From: Pictodentalium vernedei
Lineage: Eukaryota; Mollusca; Scaphopoda; Dentaliida; Dentaliidae
Length of the DNA stretch: 64,000 bases
Reading direction: 5' to 3'
Assembly (NCBI GenBank): GCA_031216915.1
Contig: CM062295.1
Location: forward strand, 178,760,927-178,824,926
The position numbers were made by a program, and so were the translations under genes. Position 1 is the stretch's first letter; every line of letters begins with the position of its first letter. The notes under the pieces are model-generated. The model was not told the DNA's origin. It saw nothing but the letters and a program-made list of their open reading frames with translations, and ran no database searches. This document shows positions 53,902-63,413 of the stretch, in pieces.

Positions 53902-56535
53902 ATTTTTATACTACAACCCATGGCCCAGGCTAGCTGGTGCTAAGTAAATTTAATTCAGGGCCAAACACAAATTTTGCACCCCCAATCCCCAAAATTTGCA
54001 TACAAAACCAAAAACATCAAGTCCTATCTGGTCCTCCATACTTCTGTTATCTGCACATGTGCAGTATCCAGGAAGGTACTGAAATTGGCACCAACCATCA
54101 TTCTTTGTTTGGCCCTAAAGTCATTAACAATCATCTGACATCTGTGCTTTAAAATCTCCTTTTTTGAAGATGCCAGATACAAATCAGTGAAAGAATTGGT
54201 GGATCCAAGGCTGTAAATGGATGATGGAAGTGAACAATGGTGGCTTCAAACGTTCAGGGCTGTAACTTTATAATAATTATAAAAATTATTTCATGTTTCC
54301 CAATTTCGGGACATACGCCTGACGTCATCATTCTTGCAAATGATTAATCCACTGTTTGTTAAGGGTTCCTTCCCTATCCTTCCATGACACCCTCCTGTTA
54401 AACTCCTAAGCTTTTTGGCTATTTTTATGGAAGTTTTTTTATTAAATTTCTTGGGAGTTTAACGTGTATTACAGAATGTTTATCCCCATGGTTATGGCCT
54501 CACCCTAGGGGTGTTTGGTCATTTTGGTCTTGCATCTTCTATCCAATGTTTCGTTTTTTCTTTGTATGAAGATCTAGCTTTGCATCGGGTAGCATTTAAT
54601 CGGTTACTGACTTTGGGCCTTTTTGTGTGCCTGATGTCTTGTTTCCATTTTTTTCCTTTGACGTTGTTTACATTGGCAACGTCCTCAAATATATGTAGTA
54701 TTTATTATTATATTATTGTAGAATTACTATAGGATACATTGATTATGATTCCGGTGATGTAGATAAAAAAATTTGGATTTTGTCCACACATAGGCTCTAT
54801 CGGGATGCCCTTGGGCTCATGTTCCTTTGGAAATGTTTTTATAATTTTTTCAAATTTAATTTTGATTGCTATTATTCATGTATCTTTATCATATATTTTG
54901 TTGTGGAGTTTGTAGGAGTGCTATTGACTTTGTCTTTTGACTGTAATTATGAAAGCCTACTGCTCTAAATGAAGTCTTCCTCAGATTTACATGCTTGTTG
55001 CCTTGCTTGTCGTCAATGCACTCCTACGGATTATTGTCCTACTTGTGTACATTGGGATGACAAATGGAGATGGGTGTCATGGTACGTTGTTGGCGGTGAG
55101 GTTTCTATGCCGGAGCTCTTACCGCAATATAATTCTAATTTTTCAGTTTCTATTTCAGAGGAACAAGAACATGGTGATGGTATTGTGACACCCATCAAAA
55201 GTGTCGTCGCGCTCTGATGAGCAAACAGAGCTTGCTGCAAAGGTGCTCATGAATATTAAGCAAGGGATAAGGCCTCTAGTGTTCTTAATCCTTTGCAAGC
55301 AGCTAGCTCAACTGGTGAAGTGGTTACTCTGTCTGTGGGAGCCGTGACACCGAGTAAGTCCGTTGCAGTCGAGGGAAATGTAGATTTGTGTAGAGCGAGC
55401 ACCTCAAAAACTAAAACTCACACACCGATGACGGAAATATAGGGAGGAAGTCAGCAAGTTTCTCTTCGGGATGCTCGGCGAGGTCTGATAGACCGCAAGT
55501 GGGAAAGCTTTCTCAAACCCTGCAAATTTTGGGGCCAAATGTTGTTTTGAGAAACTTGCATGAGCCAGCGCATACGTCAACACCCACCACTCAGGACGCT
55601 CCATCTAGACTGCAGCCGGGGCTGGCTACAGTCAAGGCTTCCTCTGCTACGTTAGTAAATCACACACAACGGCATGCTAGCTAACTGACTTCAGATATCC
55701 AGCCAGCTGCGTGAAGAGGGAGCCAGTCTTCACCCGTGAAGTCAGACCATCCGGTAGCTAGCGATCCGAGGCTTCGTTCATTGGGACATGCAGAGAAAAG
55801 ATCTACCTCTGGATCTCCGTCCCAGGAGCAGCAAGCGGCAAAAAAAACCCCAGAAGACCACTGCTCCTAAAGCCTTGGTAACGCACTTGCTGCCGCAGAT
55901 TGCGCAGATAATCGCAGCATCCCAGCAAGTGCAAGAGCAGGCTTCCACAGACTCCGGTAGTGAGCTGTCGGACAGTGCTGGGTCGGTTCAATCATTTGCA
56001 CATGCAGAAGCGATGGACCAAACTTCACAGCTGAATCAGTTGGATGGTGAAAGGGACAAGGGAGAGGATTACCCTTCCCTTTCGGAACAACATATAGTAG
56101 CAATGAATTTTATTTATCAATACTATCCTGACATTGTTCCACCTGACTAGCAAACTGCGACTACTAGAGAGAAACCACTGTCATCTCAGGACAAAGTTTT
56201 CGTGCGGAGGAAAGAGGATGTTCTTTGAAACAATCTTGGCAGGTGTCGGAGGCCTTCGGCCATGTTAACGACGCCGTATTCAACCTATCTAGTGCCAAGA
56301 AGAAAGGTGGTTTCTTATCGACATCTTCTATAAATATACCGTTCCTTGGACCACGTTCATTTAAAACGGTCGGAGATGTCCAGAGAGCTCCTCTGTGTTT
56401 AGATGAGCAGGCCGGGGATTTAGATATGTCCCTACCTGCATCATTCAATATACGCTCGTAAGTGATGGAATGTGCTATTTCGTCCAATAGAGCAAATCTG
56501 GATGCAATGTCCTATGCAGATCACCTTACCAGAGC
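53902..56535 (+). mobile_element. DIRS-type retrotransposon DIRS-B (family 1), 5' part
   Basis: Begins ATTTTTATACTACAACC, the terminal text of family 1, followed by the terminal repeat (GGCCAAACACAAATTTTGC, TCCATACTTCTGTTATCTGC), a leader and a gag-like region. The sequence matches DIRS-A in the opposite orientation. It stops at 56535 inside gag (CACCTTACCAGAG); RT and RNase H are missing. The YR half is found again at 63413 onward on the same strand. No 3' end is within the window. Confidence 0.85.
54949..56535 (+). pseudogene. DIRS gag-like ORF1 remnant (DIRS-B), 3' truncated
   Basis: Starts MKAYCSK, then a stop where family 1 has the second Cys of the first CxxC. The rest of the motif follows in another frame: DLHACCLACRQCTPTDYCPT then CVHW. 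Later pieces are MQRKDLPLDLRPRSSKRQKK to FIYQYYPDIVPPD (55788-56150) and KQSWQVSEAFGHVNDAVFNL (56225-56461). Truncated at 56535. Not functional. Confidence 0.75.
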
Positions 56536-56885
56536 TATGAAGTTACAGCCCTGAACGTTCCAAACCACCGTTTCTTCCTTCCATCATCCCACTGTGTCCT
56601 TGGATCCACCAAAATCACCATTGATTTGTGTCTGGCATCATTAAAACTAAGATTTGAAAACACAGAAGTCAGTTTGTTGTTATCTGACAGAGGGCCAAAC
56701 AAAGAATGCTGGTTGGCACCAATTTCAGTGTCTTCCTGGATACGGCGCATGCACAGATCACAAAAGTATGGAGGACCACATAGGACATAATTTTTTCGGT
56801 TTTGCATGCAAATTTTGTGGATTGGTGGGGCAAAATTTGTGTTTAGCACCAGCTAAGTCTGGGCCATTGGCTGTTGTATAAAAAT
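56536..56885 (-). mobile_element. Inverted 5' end fragment of a family 1 DIRS element
   Basis: Reads as the 5' leader and right terminal repeat of family 1 in minus orientation (GAAGTTACAGCCCTGAACGT, GATTTGTGTCTGGCATCATT, GGGCCATTGG), ending exactly at the family terminus GTATAAAAAT. It is head-to-head with DIRS-B gag. The rest of the element is absent. Confidence 0.78.
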
Positions 56886-57172
56886 CTAAATTTTATAGTA
56901 AATTTCCTTTCTTATTATACCTACCACAATTGTTTACTACAGGCTTGCACTACAGTGGAAGTCCCTAACTCGGATAAAATACTCTCTATTTTTGTCTTTC
57001 CCAAGCAAGTTGGGAAAGAAAAGTGGTGCAAAAGCACCAATAAAAATAAGCCAAAACTGGGTCGAGTGCAACCGGCGCAGACCCAGTACGGGACGCTCTC
57101 TCCCAAGTACAACTCCACGACTTCTGTTGCCAGTGCGCATATACCGTCTCTAAAGACTCATTCTTTTTGAAT
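56886..57172. repeat. DIRS-2 3' inverted terminal repeat
   Basis: Pairs with 63150-63412. The core AAGTCCCTAACTCGG to CTCATTCTTTTT is virtually identical between the ends. Outer 56886-56924 (CTAAATTTTATAGTAAATTT...) is unique to this end and matches the ICR. Confidence 0.9.
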
Positions 57173-57247
57173 CCGTAAACGTTAGAGTTATGTGATCAGC
57201 GGGGAGGAAAGATTCTTTACCTGTAAAGAAGACGGGAGGGCCTCCAT

Positions 57248-57338
57248 GTAAACAATTGTGGTAGGTATAATAAGAAAGGAAATTTACTATAAAATTTAGA
57301 TTTCTTATCAACCTACTCACAATTGTTTACTACAGGCT
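57248..57338. repeat. DIRS-2 internal complementary region
   Basis: GTAAACAATTGTGGTAGG and AAATTTACTATAAAATTTAG are the complement of the left terminus. ATTTCTTATCAACCTACTC and ACAATTGTTTACTACAGGCT are the complement of the right terminus. The junction between them gives the expected circle joint (AGAAATCTAAATTTT on the opposite strand). Confidence 0.88.
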
Positions 57339-57553
57339 GAATAGACAAAAGGCTGGAGGGAATCGCATAACCAACCCCCACATAACCCTAGTGCACTGGA
57401 ACCGTGAAGTAGATGGAAGAGGTCCCGAGGCTTATCAACCATAATGTCGCAATCATTGGTAAAGGACAATGAAAAGAGACATATGAGCCTGTGTGACACA
57501 CAGACAGAAAAAGGGCAGTAACAGCACAAGGCTGAAACTGACCTTCAAGAAGC

Positions 57554-58633
57554 CTAATGGCTATGGCAGACAACAGCCTGAGCAGAAGAAAGAGGACCCA
57601 GGGCAAAAAGGTCCTCCGACTGCTCCTGCAACTGGCGTAAATAAAAGGTGGAGAAAGTAGAAGCATTTCTCCAGTAGGCTGCCTGCATAACATCCGACAA
57701 CTTGACGGAGTTAGAATAAGCCCAAGAGGTAGACAGTGCCCGCACCTCGTGGGCAGAAATACGATTGGTAATACAATCGCCAGCTGCTAAACGACTATAA
57801 GCCGTACGAATAGCAAGACAAATCCATCGAGAAATGGATTGAGGAGAGATCTTCTGTCGACCCGGAATGAGAGACAGAAAAAAACATTTTCTGCCTTTCC
57901 GTATGAAGCGTGTCCGATCAAGATAAATGCGAATAGCACGGACCGGACAGAGCAAAGGGCGAGTACCCTCAACAGAGGGAAGAGCCCTGATACAGATAGG
58001 AGGAGGAGTAGTATCTGGTAACTGATTCTTAGCCAAAAAGGAGCAATCAGTGGTAAAAGTAACACTGTTGGGAGAGCTCCTAAAAAAGGCCGGGTCAACC
58101 GAGAGAGCGTGAAGGTCTGGCCGAAGCAAATGCCATCAGAAAAGCCGTCTTATATGTGAGAAATTGCATATCCACCTGGGATAAAGGTTCGAACGGTGCC
58201 CCCCCTCCCCCCCCCCCCCCCCCCCCAAGCAAATCAGCACCCACGAAAGATTCCATCGTGGAGTAAGCTGCAAAGTCCGAGGCCTTTTCAAAGAAAAGTG
58301 CCGAACAAGCTTGGAGAGGTAAGGATTAGTGCCGATACGACGCTTCCCCACATAAGAAAAAGTCTCTGAAAGCATAGACCTGTAACCCTTGATGGTAACA
58401 GGCTGAAGACCCCGAGAATCAAACAGATATACCAGAAACTCCGCAATCTGTGAAATCGAAGGATTGGCATAATCAACAGAGTGATCAGCACACCATCGAC
58501 AGAAGACCTTCCATTTAGCTGCATAAGCTAAACCAGTGGAGTGCCTCCTTGAAGAAGAAATGCACTCCACTGCTCGTCTCGAAAAACCTCTACGGAGGAG
58601 ACAGGACCTGACAAAAGATATGCGTGAAGGCAC
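57554..58633 (-). pseudogene. DIRS-2 tyrosine recombinase, broken twice
   Basis: The N-terminal part (58136-58633) reads GFSRRAVECISSSRRHSTGL, QPVTIKGYRSML and LSKLVRHFSLKRPRTL. A C/G homopolymer (58201-58228) then shifts the frame. Just before the downstream frame, FASARP is followed directly by DLHALSV-like sequence: a deletion of several bases removes the RRVSEL segment that carries catalytic Arg I in the other family. The C-terminal part (57554-58129) keeps AHEVRALSTSWAYSNS (His-x-x-Arg), AYWRNASTF and FYLRQL (Tyr). As written it cannot encode an active recombinase. Confidence 0.82.
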
Positions 58634-59565
58634 AATGAAGTCGGGTCGACGTGAAACCTCCTCGGCAAAGAAGGTCGCGACGTAGCGGGAGACGTGCCGG
58701 AACCGCCGCCATCAGCGAGCGGAGCTGATTGATCCACACCCGCTGAGGCGACAGGGGAGCGATCAGAATGATTCGACAACTGCAGGTTCGAATTTTGGCG
58801 AGAACCTGAGGAAGAATCGGAACCGGCGGGAAGGCGAAGCCGACTAGACCGTTCCAATTGAGTGATAGAGCGTCCACGGCAAAAGCCAGAGGATCTGGAC
58901 ACGGGGCCACGAAAGTGTCCACCTGATGGTTCCAACGAGTCGCAAAGAGGTCGATGTGGGGACGTCCCCAGAGATCGCAAAGCGACTGGAACACTGCCCT
59001 GTGAAGCATCCACTCGGTGGAAATAACCCTGCCCTGTCGGGACAGGGAGTCGGCTAGGACGTTCAGACGACCAGGAATGTGACAAACAACCACTCCAGCG
59101 TGAACATCCTGAGCGAGCAGGAAAAGATCCTGAGCTAACTCGTACATCGGAAGCGAGTGCGTGCCGCCCTGGTTCCGAATGTAAGCAACCACTGTCGAAT
59201 TGTCGGATAGTAGAAGGACCTGGCGATTCGACAGGTGAGGGATCCACTGCCTGAAACTCAGAAGAAGAGCAAGAAGCTCCTTCTGGTTGATGTGTAGAGC
59301 TGCTTGATCCTGGTCCCACATCCCATGTAGGGAAAGACCGAGAGGATCCAACGTCGCACCCCATCCGAGATCGCTGGCATCTGCCGTCAGAACGCGATCG
59401 GACGTGGGTAAGTCCAGCGGAACACCCTGCGTAATCCACTGAACATCTGTCCAGGGAAGAAGGTGAGGATACAGAGAGTCCGGAAACGGAAGCACCTGAT
59501 CCAGAGAATCTACATTCGGTCTCCAACGACTGAGCAGAAAGTGTTGGAGAGGTCTGACACGCAGG
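58590..59565 (-). CDS. DIRS-2 RNase H region of pol
   Basis: Open frame continuing pol after a one-base shift near 59565. It carries QWITQGVPLDLPTSDRVLTA then DASDLGWG (first Asp), NQKELLALL (Glu), LLSDNSTVVAYIRNQGG (second Asp), CHIPGRLNVLADSLSRQG, and a DIRS-specific tail with DLFATRWNHQ and APCPDPLAFAVDALS. The first ATG in this frame is at 59495, but the protein is expected to be a fusion with RT, so that ATG is not considered a real start. Degrades the RNA template strand during reverse transcription. Confidence 0.85.
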
Positions 59566-60537
59566 AATGAGATCCGTCACCGAACCGCAGAGACCGATCA
59601 GCCGGAGAAAACTCCGAGCGGTCGCGGACCTGGACTGGGACAGAGTCGGAGCAAAAGCTGAGAGAATCACAGCCTTGGCCTGGGGAACAGCCACCAAATT
59701 GAATTTGGTTTGGAAAGACATCCCCAGATGACAAAACAACTGAGAAGGGACCAGGTCCGACTTCTCCTCGTTGACTCTGAATCCTAGCGACGTGAGCAAG
59801 CTCAACAGAGTGGCGACATCCGATTCCAGTAAGGCAGCATTGGAATGCCTCTGGAGGATATCGTCCAGATATGCCGAAGTAGTCACCCTGGACTGTGTGC
59901 GATGGAACGCTATCACATGCGATATCAGTCTGGTGAACGCCCAAGGAGCCAGGTTGAGGCCGAAAGGCATGGCCTTGAACTGGTAAACTCGCCCCAGAAA
60001 AGCGAACCTGAGATACTTCCGTGACGCCCGATGCATCGGAACGTGGAAGTAAGCGTCTCGCAGGTCGATGCTGGCTGCGAAATCTCCCTGGTGAATGGAT
60101 TGGCGGACCGACCTGAAAGTCTCCATGCTGAACTTGGGAGCAATGATAGACTGGTTCAGGATACTCAGATCGATAACCGGTCGGAGTCGGCCGTCCTTCT
60201 TCGGCACCAAGAACAGGCGGGAATAGAAACCCACTGACTGAACGTTCTTGACGACCTCGATCGCCCCCTTTGCCAGGAGATTGGCAATCTCCGTGGACAA
60301 AAGTTCCCGACGTAAAACGTCTGAAGGAACTGTGGTTGGAAGAGGCACCCTTGACAGAGTGGGGTGCCGTCGGAAGGATATGCGCAGCCCAGACCGAACA
60401 ACATCTAACACCCATGGATCGGATGTGATGGTGGTCCAATGGTCTGCGAACTCTGCTATCCTTCCTCCAACCTGGGACGAGTCGAGGTGAGGACCTTCAT
60501 TTCGAGCCCCGACGAGGCCCGCGAGAGGAGAAACCAC
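59540..60537 (-). CDS. DIRS-2 reverse transcriptase
   Basis: Frame from 60537, overlapping the end of ORF1 by about 40 bp in the +1 frame. The N-terminal part has DHWTTITSDPWVLDVVRSGL. RT motifs: FLVPKKDGRLRPVIDLSILN, ASIDLRDAYFHVPM, FKAMPFGLNLAPWAFTRLI and the catalytic YLDDILQRH, then GFRVNEEKSDLVPSQ and LGMSF. The meaningful protein ends near GSVTDLIPA, where a one-base shift moves to the RNase H frame. The same frame stays open by chance to 58528. All catalytic Asp residues are present. Confidence 0.88.
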
Positions 60538-62702
60538 CTCCTCTGCTAAATGAAGAATCCTGAGACTTCCCTCGATTCTGCCGACCCCTACCTTTACCCT
60601 GTGAGTAAGAAGTAGAGGCGGCGGCAGAAGGACCAGCCTTTTGCTTCACAGAGGAAGCAGAAGGGTACTTGTTAGGCTTGGAACGGCCCTTGCCTCCCCG
60701 AGAAGGCTGATCAAGCTGACGAAACAGCAGCTGATCTTTGGAATGACGTAGGACGTCATCCCGGACCGTCGACACGGAACCATGGAAAAGTTGCGGACCT
60801 GCCAAAGAAGCAGATCGAAGAGTAGCACGCTGCTCCTCGGGAAGGGATCGTCCTGTGTCCAGCACAGCGTCCCTTCGAACTAATTCCAAATTGGCCGTGT
60901 TACAGGCATGCGTGTGAGTAAGGTGCATAAGCGCCTTGGACAGCACACGCCTGTACCTCGTCAAACTTATCTGGAGGCAGATAAGCAGCCAAAGCTGAGA
61001 CGACGTGATCTGAGAGAGAAAGCATGCCAAGCATCTCTCTAGATAAGCCCAACGTGGACTCCAGAGTCGTCATTGGAATGACAGCAGACTTGGGCTTGGA
61101 AAGCCCGAAGGAAGTGGAGTCCTGATCCAGAACCGTCAAAGCCTGGCAGACTGACGGATTGGTGGAATCGTAGGAACGATAACGCACAGGAGGCAAAAAG
61201 GTGTCAACCCTGGTGAAGAACGAAGTCTTCAAAGCCTTCAAAGCCTTGGAATTCAGCTTGGCATCCAATGCTGAAAAAGCCTCAACCACCTGTACCGACT
61301 GGCACGGTCGAAGGCGCCCAGAAGCAGGTTGCTCCAAAGGCTGTTGGCGCGCGACCGATGATCGCGGCCAGGCTGACACTGTCGGCTGGTTAGCAGGTTT
61401 GAGATCAGGCAGAAACCCAAACACAAAGTCAAGAGCCGCCCCCAAGTCCGAAGACTGCTGGCCCTCGACCTCAAGCATGTCGGACTCCTCCCCAGAGTCG
61501 GAAGACACATAGCCCATCGTGGGCAAACCAGCCGACGCCTCCCATGGTGTCGGGACACCAGAGGAATCGGAAACCGGCCTGTTTCCAATCCCGGGAGGCG
61601 GCGCCAAAGGAGGCGCCTGGAAACCACCCATAGCCTCGCTGGAAGCAACAGGAAGGCTCTTAGAAAGAACCTGAGTGAGTAAGGAGAGGGCCTCCCTAAG
61701 CTCACTGCCTGTACCGACCGGTTCGACAGGGGAGCGAACCGGCAAAGTGGCTTCACCTCTGACCCTCTTAACCAGCGAAGGGTCACGATCCTCCAAAACA
61801 CCCGACGCGGGACGACAGGCGGCAGCCGAAACATCTGAAGGCAGACGTGTATACGGGTACGATGCACCCCGAGGATCAATATTGCGAGAACTCATGAGAG
61901 TCACCGCGGACCTCTGCGGGGCAGAAGGTCCAGGCTGCACAAAAGGCGTTGGTCCCCCAAAACTGGTCGCGTGACCAGAGTGAGTAGACGGAAACGCCAC
62001 GGAGTTCATAGTGTTTCCACTACGAACATCCGAATCCAAAGACACAACTGTGGTGCTCGACGGCGAAGAGACCACAGCGATGGGCTCGGCCGGCAGCCCC
62101 TTCCGACTTCGCTGAGTTGAAGTCAGGGAAGGCTGAGGCCGATATCCCACGTCTACAGTATCGGACAGTCCTGCAGTCCCCTGCAGCGAAAAGCCGAGGC
62201 CGGCTGAAACAGATAACGAAGCAGACGGGCCAGCAGCAGTAGTAGATACGTCGAGAGTCGTTGAGGCTGGTGAAATAGTGGAGAGAGCACACCGGCTCGG
62301 CTCCGAAGGAGGAGTCACAACCCTAGTGACAGCCTCAGATGTCGACTGGAGGGGGACCGTAGTCCCGGAACCAGGCATCTCTACACCAGAACACTCAACG
62401 GCTCCCGCAGTATCCACCACAGGAAAACACTGCACATCCCCCACGGAGGAGGAATAACTCTCACCAGACAAAGTCGACTCGGGAGGCCCCGAACGACCAC
62501 GTTCTCCTTTCCCACGGGAGCGGGAGGCACGGCCACGAGAACGAACGACACGGTTTACTAACGCCCAGAAGGTGGAAGACCATGTTCCACAGACACCACA
62601 CGGCCGCTCGGCCGAACACCCATTACAGGAGGAACAAGACAAATGTACATCGTCCACATGCTTTGGCAGCAGACATTGCCCACAGGGAATTGTCCTGGGC
62701 AT
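60497..62702 (-). pseudogene. DIRS-2 gag-like ORF1 with one frameshift
   Basis: I chose the ATG at 62702 (MPRTIPCGQC) rather than the upstream one because the conserved cysteine motif follows at once: CxxC-x12-CxxCxxC-x5-CxxC-xxW with a shared His. A basic stretch, RGRASRSRGKGERGR, and a long Ser/Thr/Pro-rich region follow, then a more folded part (SALDAKLNSKALKALKTSFF). The first frame runs to 60900. From about 60960 the homologous text is in the next frame (VLSKALMHLTHTHACNTANL) to 60497, ending in a Gly/Arg/Ser-rich tail GKGRGRQNRGKSQD typical of nucleic-acid binding. Its role as structural protein is inferred from position. Confidence 0.8.
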
Positions 62703-63149
62703 GATAGAGGTGAGAGGAGCAGAGAAGTGGAGATGAGAAAACAGAACACCCCCAAAGAAGAGAGAAAGGTGACAGAAACAAAGACCCCAGAAGGTCGACC
62801 GGGAACCACCCAACAGGAAGACTACTCTCAAAAGAAAGAAGAAACACTGCAGGAGTGGAACCCCGCTGACACCTAACTCTAACACAATTAGAAAATTTTG
62901 CAAAAAAAGCATTAACAATAATTGTGAAAAAATCTAAGTCCGAACCGCGTGGCACGCGAAATTCGCGAGCGACTCGAGAGAGAGCAAATAAAAATACATT
63001 ATGGACATATAATAGAAAAGAGAATATATAAAACACTGTTCCTGAGAATACAAAGGAAACACTGTGGTATAATGAATCAGGAATCATCAAACATCGAGCT
63101 GGTGGAACACTGATAAGCGTGCAAAAACATCTCGACACGAAGCGGATTT
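62703..63149 (-). other. DIRS-2 5' leader
   Basis: Between the right terminal repeat and the chosen ORF1 start. The open frame continues upstream to 62918 but encodes an unconserved hydrophobic stretch, so I treat it as leader. Confidence 0.6.
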
Positions 63150-63412
63150 TAAAAAGAATGAGTCTTTAGAGACGGTATATGCGCACTGGCAACGGAAGTC
63201 GTGGAGTTGTACTTGGGAGAGAGCGTCCCGTACTGGGTCTGCGCCGGTTGCACTCGACCCAGTTTTGGCTTATTTTTATTGGTGCTTTTGCACCACTTTT
63301 CTTTCCCAACTTGCTTGGGAAAGACAAAAATAGAGAGTATTTTATCCGAGTTAGGGACTTCCACTGTAGTGCAAGCCTGTAGTAAACAATTGTGAGTAGG
63401 TTGATAAGAAAT
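63150..63412. repeat. DIRS-2 5' inverted terminal repeat
   Basis: Pairs with 56886-57172. Its outermost GTGAGTAGGTTGATAAGAAA is unique to this end and matched by the ICR. Presumably holds the promoter on the minus strand, by analogy with DIRS elements. Confidence 0.88.
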
Positions 63413-63413
63413 A

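Larger units (their letters stand above)
56886..63412 (-). mobile_element. DIRS-type retrotransposon DIRS-2, near full length
   Basis: A 6.5-kb unit of a second DIRS family. Inverted terminal repeats of about 245 bp (56925-57172 and 63150-63396) differ at one visible position (CTTCTGTTGCC against CTTCCGTTGCC). The extreme ends are unlike each other and are both found in the ICR at 57248-57338. Leftward order is gag-like ORF1, RT-RNase H, tyrosine recombinase. Higher G/C content than the surroundings. ORFs are long but carry at least four frame-breaking changes. Inserted in DIRS-B/fragment sequence; flanks join as GTATAAAAAT with ACATTTTACAGG. Confidence 0.92.

Noticed and set aside
56874..57170. 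A 98-codon plus ORF and its copy at the right end
   Set aside because: Both are translations of the DIRS-2 inverted terminal repeats, and identity follows from repeat identity rather than coding selection.
58528..59539. C-terminal half of the 669-codon frame as real protein
   Set aside because: After the RT domain this frame is Ser-rich and unlike family 1, while the RNase H homology lies in the overlapping frame; the long openness is a G/C-rich chance frame.
59510..60439. 309-codon minus frame overlapping RT
   Set aside because: It lies on the same DNA as the RT motifs in another frame and shows no conserved text.
62703..62918. Upstream ATG of DIRS-2 ORF1 at 62918
   Set aside because: The added 72 residues are hydrophobic and unconserved, while the Cys motif begins right after the ATG at 62702 as in family 1.
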